Part shown: positions 7,078 to 13,083 of the stretch, one piece after another
Position numbering within the stretch: the first letter of the stretch is position 1
Layout of the letters: every line of letters begins with the position of its first letter
NCBI GenBank assembly: GCA_937959095.1
Contig: CALGLY010000344.1
Coordinates: forward strand, 1-17,015
Length of the DNA: 17,015 nt
Direction of reading: 5' to 3'
Source: an uncultured Saprospiraceae bacterium
GTDB lineage: Bacteria > Bacteroidota > Bacteroidia > Chitinophagales > Saprospiraceae
The notes under the pieces: generated by a model
The model's input: only the letters and a program-made list of their open reading frames with translations
Databases searched by the model: none
Told to the model about the DNA's origin: nothing
Translations under genes and position numbers: made by a program

Positions 7078-7112
7078 AGATATGAGATGTGAGACACTAG
7101 ATATGAGACATA
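7078..7112 (-). repeat. Five-unit heptamer array in rplF-rplR spacer
   Basis: Five consecutive 7-bp words are in perfect register: AGATATG, AGATGTG, AGACACT, AGATATG, AGACATA. A weaker inverse arm (ATCTTT, ATCTACG, ATCTACT; 7129-7148) runs into the rplF stop codon. A separate small hairpin, GGTTT (7049-7053) with 7057-7061, lies nearer the rplR start. Confidence 0.6.
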
Positions 7113-7142
7113 AATTATTTGACTCAAATCTTTATCTACGAT

Positions 7143-7697
7143 CTACTTACCAGCCGTCTTACCAGCTTTGCGACGAATTTCTTCACCCTTGAAACGTACA
7201 CCTTTTCCTTTGTAAGGCTCTGGCTTACGAAACGCGCGAATCTTCGCTGCTACCTGACCAATAAGTTGCTTATCATTACTCTCTAAACGGATGTAAGGAG
7301 GCTTTCCTTTTTCCATTTTTGTTTCGAGCTTCACTTCATCTGGTACAAGGAACATGATAGGGTGCGAATACCCTAACGTAAGTTCTAATAATTGTCCAGA
7401 ATTGCTGCAACGATAACCTACCCCTACTAGTTCCAATTCTTTCACATAGCCTGTTGTCACACCTTCAACCATATTGCTGATAAGTGCACGATACAAACCA
7501 TGCATCGCTTTGTGACGCTTCTGATCTGTTGGACGTGTCACTGTAAGTGTGCCATCCTCTACCTCTACTCCTAGGTCTGGATCTAATTGTTGGTACAATT
7601 CGCCCTTTGGCCCCTTAACCGTCACTAAGTTGCCTTTGCTTACTTCTATATTTACCTTTGCAGGTAGCGATATTGGTAATTTTCCTACTCTTGACAT
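7143..7697 (-). CDS. rplF: 50S ribosomal protein L6 (uL6)
   Basis: L6 is a two-domain RNA-binding protein near the sarcin-ricin loop and the factor-binding site of the 50S subunit. The 184-residue product begins MSRVGKLPISLPAKV. It has the GPKGEL turn of domain 1 (about 29-34) and the domain 2 motif GKPPYIRLESNDKQLIGQ, then KIRAFRKPEPYKGKGVRF and RRKAGKTAGK. All are family hallmarks and the length is normal. It lies between rpsH and rplR, with a 97-nt spacer to rpsH holding octamer repeats. Confidence 0.99.
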   Translation of the reverse strand: MSRVGKLPISLPAKVNIEVSKGNLVTVKGPKGELYQQLDPDLGVEVEDGTLTVTRPTDQKRHKAMHGLYRALISNMVEGVTTGYVKELELVGVGYRCSNSGQLLELTLGYSHPIMFLVPDEVKLETKMEKGKPPYIRLESNDKQLIGQVAAKIRAFRKPEPYKGKGVRFKGEEIRRKAGKTAGK

Positions 7698-7705
7698 AAT
7701 TCTTA

Positions 7706-7778
7706 ATTTTTGGATTCTTAGCTTTTTAGTTATTCAATCTTTTCACAAAGTTCTGAATGACTAAACTTCTAAACTTCC
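7706..7778 (-). repeat. Octamer inverted array in rpsH-rplF spacer
   Basis: The left arm reads TTTTTGGA, TTCTTAGC, TTTTTAGT in 8-bp register. The right arm has the tandem CTAAACTT, CTAAACTT (7761-7776). TTTAGTTATTCA (7725-7736) pairs with 7754-7765 at 11 of 12 positions. The pairing continues as a 25-nt arm (7712-7736 against 7754-7778) with two 3-nt internal loops. Confidence 0.6.
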
Positions 7779-7794
7779 ACTTAGCAACGATTAA

Positions 7795-8193
7795 TTATGA
7801 GATGTAACATAATACTTCTCCTCCTACATTCTCTGCTTTAGCTTGCTTATTTGTCAATACACCTCTGGATGTAGAAATAATAGCAATACCTAAACCATTG
7901 ATAACGCGTGGCATCTCCGTAGATTTAGCGTAATTTCTAAGCCCTGGCTTACTAATACGCTTTAGCTCTCGGATGACTGGCTTGCGAGTCTGAGGATCGT
8001 ACTTCAAGGCAATCTTGATAACGCCTTGTACGCCTTCATCGTCAAACTTATATTTTAGAATATATCCTTGATCGTAGAGAATTTCTGTGATGCGCTTCTT
8101 CATGTTCGATGCAGGAATTTCCACTACTTTGTGGCCTGCCATTTGCGCGTTGCGGATACGTGTTAAAAAATCCGCGATTGGATCTGTTACCAT
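7795..8193 (-). CDS. rpsH: 30S ribosomal protein S8 (uS8)
   Basis: S8 is a primary binder of the 16S central domain and the known translational repressor of the spc operon in E. coli. The 132-residue protein starts [21 protein letters not shown]. It keeps [20 protein letters not shown] sequence ([19 protein letters not shown]) and the C-terminal signature [19 protein letters not shown] ending GGEVLCYIS. Upstream is the longest spacer of the window (345 nt) with its own candidate promoter and inverted repeats. That spacer is a plausible place for S8-dependent or other regulation; I could not identify a clear mimic of the 16S S8 site in it. Confidence 0.99.
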   Translation of the reverse strand: MVTDPIADFLTRIRNAQMAGHKVVEIPASNMKKRITEILYDQGYILKYKFDDEGVQGVIKIALKYDPQTRKPVIRELKRISKPGLRNYAKSTEMPRVINGLGIAIISTSRGVLTNKQAKAENVGGEVLCYIS

Positions 8194-8247
8194 AACATTA
8201 GGTATATGAGTAAGATAATAGAAATACCCTTGAACTTAATAATATTC

Positions 8248-8356
8248 TTCAAAAAATTAAATCCTCTTTGAATTTCATGAATTAAACCAAGACTTCGCGC
8301 TTTTACTATTGCTATGCTTTGCTTTAATTCGTGAAATGTCGAATTTATTTTTTGAA
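8248..8356 (-). repeat. Large imperfect palindrome in the rpsH leader
   Basis: ATTTCATGAATTAAA (8272-8286) pairs with 8323-8337 at 14 of 15 positions. Outside it, TTCAAAAAAT (8248-8257) pairs perfectly with 8347-8356. The loop is 36 nt and includes the GC-richer stretch around 8291-8300. The structure is close enough to the rpsH ATG (about 55 nt) to affect its translation. Confidence 0.5.
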
Positions 8357-8446
8357 ATCAGGTATTGTATTACCCCAACATTACTTATTTTACGTTCACG
8401 GTTTCATGCAAGTGTGGCTTGCTGACCTATGAACTGTCTTTTTAAA

Positions 8447-8498
8447 ATTCACTGTGTTAGCAAAAAATTGGATAAGAAATGTAGATGCTACAGTGAAT
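8447..8498 (-). promoter_or_regulatory. Stem-loop near the 5' end of the rpsH leader
   Basis: ATTCACTG (8447-8454) pairs with CAGTGAAT (8491-8498). After a 3-nt bulge (8455-8457), TAGCA (8458-8462) pairs with TGCTA (8486-8490). AAAATT-type sequence outside could extend the stem with a bulge. The 13 paired positions include several G-C pairs in AT-rich surroundings. Confidence 0.5.
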
Positions 8499-8515
8499 AA
8501 TTTTCAAATTCGGGG

Positions 8516-8545
8516 CGAAGATAGTAAAAATAATTATACTACCAA
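8516..8545 (-). promoter_or_regulatory. Candidate promoter for rpsH overlapping the end of rpsN
   Basis: Minus-strand TATCTTCG (8523-8516) is one mismatch from TAnnTTTG. It lies 19 nt downstream of TTG (8545-8543), which is inside the last codons of rpsN. The run CCCCG follows the -7 element, matching the pyrimidine-rich start regions at the other candidate promoters here. Confidence 0.5.
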
Positions 8546-8808
8546 CTTGCTTTAGTTACACCTGGTATTTTTCCATCGTTTGCCATTTGGCGAAACTTCA
8601 CTCGGCAAATACCAAATTTGCGCATGTACCCTTTTGGGCGACCAGTAAGTCCACAACGATTGTGTAGGCGTACTGCTGACGAATTGCGAGGCAGTTTATC
8701 TAGCTCATCCCAACGTCCTTCTTCCTTCAACTGCTTACGCAAATCTGCATACTTTGCAACTAATCTTTCGCGCTTTTTTCCTCTTGCTATTACTGATTTC
8801 CTAGCCAT
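8539..8808 (-). CDS. rpsN: 30S ribosomal protein S14 (uS14), zinc-free long form
   Basis: S14 is a 30S head protein near the decoding region and helix 34. The 89-residue product is the long, zinc-independent type: it lacks paired CxxC motifs and carries [20 protein letters not shown] (about 47-66), then ICRVKFR and the terminal [11 protein letters not shown]. It is shorter than E. coli S14 (101) but within the range for this type. It lies between rplE and rpsH. The bases before its ATG form a block shared with the rpsS leader. Its last codons contain the -33 element of the putative rpsH promoter. Confidence 0.99.
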   Translation of the reverse strand: MARKSVIARGKKRERLVAKYADLRKQLKEEGRWDELDKLPRNSSAVRLHNRCGLTGRPKGYMRKFGICRVKFRQMANDGKIPGVTKASW

Positions 8809-8838
8809 TTGTATTGTTGATTTGATAATTCGTCAATT
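8804..8838 (-). repeat. 35-bp leader block shared by rpsN and rpsS, copy 1
   Basis: The + strand sequence covering the first two codons and upstream bases of rpsN matches 13049-13083 ahead of rpsS at 33 of 35 positions. The mRNA reads AACAATACAA immediately before ATGGC in both cases. It may simply reflect the common spacer word family, or copying between loci. Confidence 0.7.
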
Positions 8839-8885
8839 TGTCAATTTGAATAGTTTTCAAACTTTCAAACCTTCGAATCTTCAAT
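8821..8885 (-). repeat. Octamer inverted array in rplE-rpsN spacer
   Basis: The forward arm has four 8-bp words at 8821-8852: TTTGATAA, TTCGTCAA, TTTGTCAA, TTTGAATA. After a single base, the inverse arm has four at 8854-8885: TTTTCAAA, CTTTCAAA, CCTTCGAA, TCTTCAAT. Register is exact throughout, and the two arms fill nearly the whole spacer. Confidence 0.7.
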
Positions 8886-8890
8886 AACTT

Positions 8891-9448
8891 CTAATTTCTT
8901 TGATTCTTGAATGGCATTCCCATCAACTTAAGTAGGCTCAATGCCTCTGCATCCGTTCGTGCAGTAGTAACGAAAGTGATGTCCATACCAGAGATGCGGC
9001 TTACTTTATCCAAATCAATTTCAGGGAAAATGATTTGCTCTGTAATACCCATCGAATAGTTGCCTCTGCCATCGAAACTCTTATCATTGATACCTCTAAA
9101 GTCACGTACACGAGGTAGTGCTACTGTGATAAGGCGATCCAAGAATTCATACATCATCTCACTACGTAGTGTCACGCGTGTTCCGATAGTCATTCCTTCT
9201 CGAAGCTTAAAGTTCGATACTGACTTTGATGCTTTCGTTGGCACTGCCTTCTGACCTGCGATTGCAGTCATCTCTTTCAATGCACTATCAACGACTTTCT
9301 TGTCTTGTGTAGCTGCACCTACGCCTTGATTTAAACAAATCTTGACGATTTTAGGCACTTGCATGACAGAACTATATTGGTATTGTTCCATCAAAGCAGG
9401 AACAACTTCGTTCTTATATTTATCTCGTAATCTTGGTGCGTAACTCAT
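8891..9448 (-). CDS. rplE: 50S ribosomal protein L5 (uL5)
   Basis: L5 binds 5S rRNA with L18 and forms the central-protuberance contact with P-site tRNA and the 30S head. The 185-residue protein keeps [13 protein letters not shown] (about 33-45), the P-site loop region [21 protein letters not shown] (in parts), [22 protein letters not shown], and [18 protein letters not shown] near the C-terminus. Its ATG shares one base with the TAA of rplX (TAATG), the tightest junction in the window, so translational coupling is likely. Length is usual. Confidence 0.99.
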   Translation of the reverse strand: MSYAPRLRDKYKNEVVPALMEQYQYSSVMQVPKIVKICLNQGVGAATQDKKVVDSALKEMTAIAGQKAVPTKASKSVSNFKLREGMTIGTRVTLRSEMMYEFLDRLITVALPRVRDFRGINDKSFDGRGNYSMGITEQIIFPEIDLDKVSRISGMDITFVTTARTDAEALSLLKLMGMPFKNQRN

Positions 9449-9801
9449 TAGTCTATGATTTGTCCAGATTTCTTTGAATATCTTACCATCTTGCCACCTT
9501 CTTCTCTGCGCCCTACTCTAGTAGCTTCACCTGTTTTAGGGTCTACTAACATAAGGTTAGAAACATGAATAGATGCTGGCTCCTCAAAAATCCCTCCCTC
9601 TTGCTCTTGTGTTGGTTTCTTATGCTTTTTAGCCATATTTACACCATCCACAATTGCTCTATTCTTAGCAGGAAACACTTCCAACACTTCACCTTCTGCA
9701 CCTTTATCTGCGCCTGAAAGTACTAGCACTTTATCACCTTTCTTGATATGCAATTTCGGTGTAAATCGCTTTTGAGTCTGTATGTTCTTCTTTCTAGCCA
9801 T
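9448..9801 (-). CDS. rplX: 50S ribosomal protein L24 (uL24)
   Basis: L24 is an early assembly initiator that binds 23S domain I near the exit tunnel. The 117-residue product has the KOW motif around residues 20-45 ([20 protein letters not shown]), then [21 protein letters not shown] and the [17 protein letters not shown] tail. It begins 11 nt after rplN and overlaps rplE by one base, so rplN-rplX-rplE is the most compact run here, in contrast to the long spacers elsewhere. Upstream AAGGA lies about 10 nt from the ATG and is one of the few Shine-Dalgarno-like matches in the window. Confidence 0.99.
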   Translation of the reverse strand: MARKKNIQTQKRFTPKLHIKKGDKVLVLSGADKGAEGEVLEVFPAKNRAIVDGVNMAKKHKKPTQEQEGGIFEEPASIHVSNLMLVDPKTGEATRVGRREEGGKMVRYSKKSGQIID

Positions 9802-9812
9802 TGTTAAAATCC

Positions 9813-10178
9813 TTATAACACCTCAGGTGCAAGTGATACAATACGCATGTAGTTCTTCTCCCGCAACTCTCTAGCTACAGGTCCGAAGATACGTGTTCCG
9901 CGTGGTTCTTCCGAAGCCGTCAATAATACTACTGCATTATCATCGAAGCGAATATAAGAACCATCTTTGCGGCGTATTTCCTTTCGAGTACGTACAATTA
10001 CTGCTTTAGAAACTGTACCTTTCTTTACCCCTCCAGGAGAAGACTCCTTTACAGTAACAACAATCTGATCGCCTACAGAAGCATAGCGTCTTTTTGATCC
10101 GCCTAAAACACGAATACAAAGCACTTCTTTTGCGCCACTATTATCGGCTACTCTCAGTCTTGATTCCTGCTGTATCAT
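9813..10178 (-). CDS. rplN: 50S ribosomal protein L14 (uL14)
   Basis: L14 is a small beta-barrel protein at the subunit interface that forms bridges to 16S rRNA and binds the silencing factor RsfS. The 121-residue protein starts [19 protein letters not shown] and retains CIRVLGG, the [15 protein letters not shown] loop, [25 protein letters not shown] (in parts) and [13 protein letters not shown] near the C-terminus. All are strongly conserved. It opens the spc block. A 93-nt spacer of inverted heptamers separates it from rpsQ. Confidence 0.99.
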   Translation of the reverse strand: MIQQESRLRVADNSGAKEVLCIRVLGGSKRRYASVGDQIVVTVKESSPGGVKKGTVSKAVIVRTRKEIRRKDGSYIRFDDNAVVLLTASEEPRGTRIFGPVARELREKNYMRIVSLAPEVL

Positions 10179-10197
10179 CGCTTTATAATTTTATATG

Positions 10198-10266
10198 TAT
10201 TAGGTATTAGGTAATAGGTATTAAGAGAAGGCATATTACCTAATACTTAATACTTGATACTTAATA
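10198..10266 (-). repeat. Head-to-head heptamer arrays in rpsQ-rplN spacer, with perfect 13-bp stem
   Basis: The forward arm has four 7-bp words at 10198-10225: TATTAGG, TATTAGG, TAATAGG, TATTAAG. The inverse arm has four at 10239-10266: CCTAATA, CTTAATA, CTTGATA, CTTAATA. Within them GTATTAGGTAATA (10204-10216) is perfectly complementary to 10234-10246 across a 17-nt loop. Shifted pairings are possible because of the repetition. Confidence 0.75.
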
Positions 10267-10271
10267 CAAAA

Positions 10272-10535
10272 TCACTTCGCTCTTTCTAATATTTCTATCA
10301 TTTCCCAACACTTGCGCTTGCTCAATGGACGCGTTTCTTGGATTTTTACCAAGTCTCCTACGTTGCACTGCTCTGTTTCGTCGTGCGCCATGAACTTCTT
10401 CGACTTCTTCACGAACTTACCGTATATCGGGTGACGTAGACGACGCTCTACTACTACTGTAATAGTCTTTTGCATCGAATCGCTTGATACTATTCCGATT
10501 CTCGTCTTGCTATTTGTAAGTTTCTGTTCACTCAT
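10272..10535 (-). CDS. rpsQ: 30S ribosomal protein S17 (uS17)
   Basis: S17 is an early-binding 30S body protein with an OB fold. The 87-residue protein has the family signature in [19 protein letters not shown] (about 14-32), [19 protein letters not shown], and the C-terminal [18 protein letters not shown]. It is close to the usual length. It ends the S10 block, following rpmC after a 71-nt spacer with two small hairpins. Confidence 0.99.
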   Translation of the reverse strand: MSEQKLTNSKTRIGIVSSDSMQKTITVVVERRLRHPIYGKFVKKSKKFMAHDETEQCNVGDLVKIQETRPLSKRKCWEMIEILERAK

Positions 10536-10554
10536 TGTCTTGAATCAATAATAA

Positions 10555-10592
10555 GTTTGGAGAACAAACCTTTGATATTAAAAAACATCAAA
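10555..10592 (-). repeat. Two small hairpins in rpmC-rpsQ spacer
   Basis: GTTTG (10555-10559) pairs with 10565-10569 around a 5-nt loop. TTTGAT (10571-10576) pairs with 10587-10592 around a 10-nt loop. Short and AT-rich, so either could arise by chance. Confidence 0.3.
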
Positions 10593-10606
10593 AATCTTTA
10601 TATATT

Positions 10607-10870
10607 CTATCTTCCTACACGACGACGTGCGCGCTTCTTTGAACGCCCCGCTAATTGCTCTTCCGACATTGCTGCAATCTCTCTTCGACGCACTTCTGTC
10701 TTCAATCGAGCTACATCGCGGCGTACTTCTCTCAAATCCAATGGATTTTCGATACCACGAATAGAATGATCTATCTTCATTTTCTGGTACTGACTCTTGA
10801 TTTCAGCTAATTCCACTTTCAAATCCTCGTCAGAAAAGCCTTGAAGCTCTAAGTATTTTGCACTTGCCAT
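10607..10870 (-). CDS. rpmC: 50S ribosomal protein L29 (uL29)
   Basis: L29 lies at the peptide tunnel exit beside L23, where the trigger factor and signal recognition particle dock. The core helical hairpin is visible (FSDEDLKVELAEIKSQYQKM, then the LREVRRDVARLKTEVRRRE motif near residues 46-64). At 87 residues it is longer than the usual 60-75, with about ten extra N-terminal residues (MASAKYLELQ) and a basic C-terminal extension ending SKKRARRRVGR. The extension would project at the tunnel exit or contact rRNA. It starts 40 nt after rplP; ATAGGA lies only 3 nt from the ATG. Confidence 0.97.
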   Translation of the reverse strand: MASAKYLELQGFSDEDLKVELAEIKSQYQKMKIDHSIRGIENPLDLREVRRDVARLKTEVRRREIAAMSEEQLAGRSKKRARRRVGR

Positions 10871-10910
10871 TTCCTATAATTTAGAAAGGTCTAAAAGAGA
10901 TTTTCTATAT

Positions 10911-11330
10911 CTATCCCTCATAATCTGGTCGCACTACTACCTTTGTTAAAACAGGTAATTTCTGTGCTGCCAATCGTAATGCTTCCTTTGCGGTTTCGTA
11001 AGGCACACCGTCCATTTCGAACATGATGCGTCCTGGCTTTACCAAAGCTACCCAGTGGTCAAGCGCACCCTTACCTTTACCCATACGAACCTCTAAAGGC
11101 TTCTTCGTAACAGGAACATCTGGGAAAATGCGAATCCATACTTTACCTTCACGTTTCATATAACGTGTCATGGCAATACGTGCAGATTCTATTTGTCGGT
11201 TCGTGATACGCCCCTCCGTAGTTGCTTTTAGCCCAAAAGAACCAAATGACACTTTCGTTCCTCTGTACGCTAAGCCATCATTTTTCCCTTTCTGGCGTTT
11301 TCTGTATTTCGTACGTTTTGGCTGTAACAT
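10911..11330 (-). CDS. rplP: 50S ribosomal protein L16 (uL16)
   Basis: L16 is a late-assembly 50S protein that contacts A-site tRNA and organises the peptidyl transferase region. The 139-residue protein begins [15 protein letters not shown] and keeps [20 protein letters not shown], the [20 protein letters not shown] helix and strand, the [20 protein letters not shown] loop near the A site, and a C-terminal helix. Length is normal. Its spacer to rpsC carries a good -7 promoter match, so it may be transcribed partly on its own. The 5' region reads CATAGGAAA before ATG, a weak and very close Shine-Dalgarno-like match. Confidence 0.99.
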   Translation of the reverse strand: MLQPKRTKYRKRQKGKNDGLAYRGTKVSFGSFGLKATTEGRITNRQIESARIAMTRYMKREGKVWIRIFPDVPVTKKPLEVRMGKGKGALDHWVALVKPGRIMFEMDGVPYETAKEALRLAAQKLPVLTKVVVRPDYEG

Positions 11331-11344
11331 TTTCCTATGTTTTA

Positions 11345-11375
11345 GTACTATCCCTCAAAAGGGACGCAAAAGTAC
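11345..11375 (-). promoter_or_regulatory. Candidate promoter and hairpin upstream of rplP
   Basis: Minus-strand TACTTTTG (11374-11367) fits TAnnTTTG exactly. No TTTG-like -33 element is seen at about 20 nt upstream, which weakens the call. Immediately downstream is CG then TCCCTTTTGA (11364-11355), the same ten bases found after the rpsJ promoter. GTACT (11345-11349) pairs with 11371-11375 and TCCCT (11351-11355) with 11360-11364, so the start region can fold. Confidence 0.4.
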
Positions 11376-11427
11376 AATTTATTTCTTTAATTATTTCCGT
11401 TTATTTCTAAAAATAAACTTCAAAAGT

Positions 11428-12219
11428 CTAGTCGTTTCTTCGTCCGCCGCCTCTGTTGCCGCCGCGTCCACCGCCACGATTATTACCACCACGTCCGCGT
11501 CCGCCACCTCTTCTATCTCCACCACGTCCACCACGTCCGCGTCCACCGCGTTCTTTACCGTCTCCTGTATTTGGAGATAAATCACGCTTTCCTAACACTT
11601 CTCCCTTAAAGATCCAAACCTTAATTCCGATCTTTCCGTAAATAGTGTTTGCTTCTACTAAGGCGTAATCAATATCTGCTCGGAAGGTATGCAAAGGTGT
11701 TCTTCCTTGCTTGTATTCCTCCGAACGTGCCATCTCTGCACCATTCAAACGACCACTTAAACGTACCTTGATTCCTTCTGAACCTGCACGGATAGTTGAT
11801 TGAATAGACATTTTGGTGGCACGACGATAATTGATACGTGCTTCTATTTGCTTCGCAATAGATTCTCCTACAATATACGCGTCTAATTCTGGTTTGCGAA
11901 TCTCTACGATATTGATTTGAACTTCCTTGCTTGTCAGTTTCTTTAACTCCTCTCTAATCTTATCTACTTCTGCTCCACCCTTTCCAATGATAATACCTGG
12001 ACGTGAGGTATGAACGGTAACAGTGATACGCTTCAAGGTGCGTTCTATAATAACACGAGCTATACCACCTTTGGGTACACGTGCACGCAGGTAGGTTCTG
12101 ATCTTATCATCTTCTACTACCTTTGCTGAAAACTCCTTGCTTTTTCCACCGAACCAATTTGAGTCCCAACCTCTAATAATTCCTAAGCGATTACCAACTG
12201 GATTTGTCTTCTGACCCAT
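11428..12219 (-). CDS. rpsC: 30S ribosomal protein S3 (uS3) with RG-rich C-terminal tail
   Basis: S3 lines the mRNA entry pore and, with S4 and S5, provides the ribosome's mRNA-unwinding activity. The N-terminal KH domain has the GxxG loop IIGKGG (77-82), and the C-terminal domain has [22 protein letters not shown] and [15 protein letters not shown]. After the family core, residues 223-263 form a tail of about 41 residues made almost wholly of Arg and Gly with a few Asp and Asn, including many RGG and RGRGG units. The protein is 263 residues, against 233 in E. coli. The DNA for the tail is repetitive and much more GC-rich than the surroundings. The tail runs uninterrupted to a TAG stop. Confidence 0.98.
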   Translation of the reverse strand: MGQKTNPVGNRLGIIRGWDSNWFGGKSKEFSAKVVEDDKIRTYLRARVPKGGIARVIIERTLKRITVTVHTSRPGIIIGKGGAEVDKIREELKKLTSKEVQINIVEIRKPELDAYIVGESIAKQIEARINYRRATKMSIQSTIRAGSEGIKVRLSGRLNGAEMARSEEYKQGRTPLHTFRADIDYALVEANTIYGKIGIKVWIFKGEVLGKRDLSPNTGDGKERGGRGRGGRGGDRRGGGRGRGGNNRGGGRGGNRGGGRRND

Positions 12220-12227
12220 TATTATTT

Positions 12228-12306
12228 AATTGATATTTGATAACTGATAATTGATGGTGAACAAAGCATTCTCAATTTTCAATTCCCAATTATTAATTTT
12301 CAATTG
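12228..12306 (-). repeat. Head-to-head heptamer arrays in rplV-rpsC spacer
   Basis: The forward arm has four 7-bp words at 12228-12255: AATTGAT, ATTTGAT, AACTGAT, AATTGAT. After 16 nt, the inverse arm has five at 12272-12306: TCAATTT, TCAATTC, CCAATTA, TTAATTT, TCAATTG. Register is exact in both arms. Together they occupy 63 of the 88 spacer bases. Confidence 0.75.
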
Positions 12307-12307
12307 T

Positions 12308-12694
12308 TTATTCTTCTTCTGATGCACCTTCTGTCTCTGTTTCTAGTGGAAGACGGTTATCAACTACTAGTGTAATGTGGCATGAATGCTTGCGGATACG
12401 ATGCGCTCGACCATGTGGTGCGGGGCGGAATCGCTTGAGCATTGGACCTTGATCAGCACGTGCTTCTTTCACATATAGTTCAAAGTCATCAGCATCTTCT
12501 AAGCCATCCAACTTATGCTCCCAATTCGCAATAGCGGAAAGCAAGGTCTTCTCCAACCAAACTGCTGCTTCTTTGTTTGTGAATTCAAGAATATTTAATG
12601 CTTCATCAACATTCTTGCCTCTAATATTATCCACCACTAAGCGCATTTTACGCGCTGACATGTGACAGTTGCTGAATTTTGCTACTGCTTCCAT
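12308..12694 (-). CDS. rplV: 50S ribosomal protein L22 (uL22)
   Basis: L22 has a globular domain on the 50S surface and a beta-hairpin that forms part of the nascent peptide tunnel constriction. The 128-residue product keeps MSARKMRLVVDNIRGK (about 12-27), the tunnel hairpin region DQGPMLKRFRPAPHGRAHRIRK in parts, and HITLVVDNR. A short acidic tail, ETETEGASEEE, follows the last strand and is an unusual charge for a ribosomal protein end. It lies between rpsS and rpsC, with repeat-filled spacers on both sides. Confidence 0.99.
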   Translation of the reverse strand: MEAVAKFSNCHMSARKMRLVVDNIRGKNVDEALNILEFTNKEAAVWLEKTLLSAIANWEHKLDGLEDADDFELYVKEARADQGPMLKRFRPAPHGRAHRIRKHSCHITLVVDNRLPLETETEGASEEE

Positions 12695-12711
12695 TATTAT
12701 AGTTATTTAGC

Positions 12712-12785
12712 TTTTTAGACTTTTAGACTTTTGGATTTTCATTATCTGAATTTCCAGATTACTAAACCTCTAAACCACTATTTTT
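12712..12785 (-). repeat. Octamer inverted array in rpsS-rplV spacer
   Basis: TTTTAGAC occurs twice in tandem (12713-12728), followed by TTTTGGAT. The inverse arm reads CTAAACCT, CTAAACCA (12762-12777) and runs to the rpsS stop. A small hairpin, ATCTG/CAGAT, lies near 12744-12759. The 13-mer TTTTAGACTTTTG (12721-12733) also occurs at 6556-6568. Confidence 0.65.
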
Positions 12786-13053
12786 ACTTCTTTCTATTTC
12801 CTGAGTGCCCTTTGAAGCTACGTGTAGGTGCAAATTCACCTAACTTGTGTCCTACCATGTTTTCAGTCACAAATACTGGCACAAATGTTTTGCCATTATG
12901 TACTGCGATAGTAACACCTACCATATCAGGGATAATCATTGAAGAACGTGACCATGTTTTGATTACGGATTTCTTCGTTGATGCTTGTGCCTTTTCGACT
13001 TTTTCCCAAAGCTTATGGTAAACGTATGGTCCTTTTTTTAATGATCGAGCCAT
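12784..13053 (-). CDS. rpsS: 30S ribosomal protein S19 (uS19)
   Basis: S19 forms a complex with S13 at the top of the 30S head and contacts tRNA and the 50S central protuberance. The 89-residue protein begins [16 protein letters not shown] and holds the signature [20 protein letters not shown] followed by [17 protein letters not shown]. Length and sequence are typical. It follows rplB, and its 5' region contains the 35-bp block shared with the rpsN leader. Confidence 0.99.
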   Translation of the reverse strand: MARSLKKGPYVYHKLWEKVEKAQASTKKSVIKTWSRSSMIIPDMVGVTIAVHNGKTFVPVFVTENMVGHKLGEFAPTRSFKGHSGNRKK

Positions 13054-13083
13054 TTGTATTGTTAATTTGATAATTCGTTAATT
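13049..13083 (-). repeat. 35-bp leader block shared by rpsN and rpsS, copy 2
   Basis: This matches 8804-8838 at 33 of 35 positions, spanning the ATG and the bases upstream of it. Further upstream in both spacers CAAACTTTCAAAC recurs (13107-13119 and 8858-8870), at offsets of 58 and 54 nt. The two whole spacers therefore look related. Confidence 0.7.

Larger units (their letters stand above)
8194..8538 (-). promoter_or_regulatory. 345-nt rpsN-rpsH spacer: candidate long leader of rpsH
   Basis: This is the only gene-free stretch above 300 nt. I see no ORF of note, tRNA or rRNA in it. It holds a candidate promoter at the rpsN end, a stem-loop at 8447-8498, a small hairpin GCAAG (8408-8412) with 8418-8422, and a large palindrome at 8248-8356. 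If the promoter is used, the rpsH mRNA has a leader of about 310 nt. It is unlike the short repeat-array spacers elsewhere in the cluster. Confidence 0.5.

Noticed and set aside
11391..11585. Minus-strand frame rich in Asp, Val and Ala overlapping the end of rpsC
   Set aside because: Alternative frame of the same repeat; the S3 frame is continuous with a conserved core and must be the real one.
11456..11641. Plus-strand reading frame rich in proline and arginine
   Set aside because: It is the antisense shadow of the Arg/Gly tail of rpsC; GC-rich repeats avoid stops on both strands. No start context or homology.
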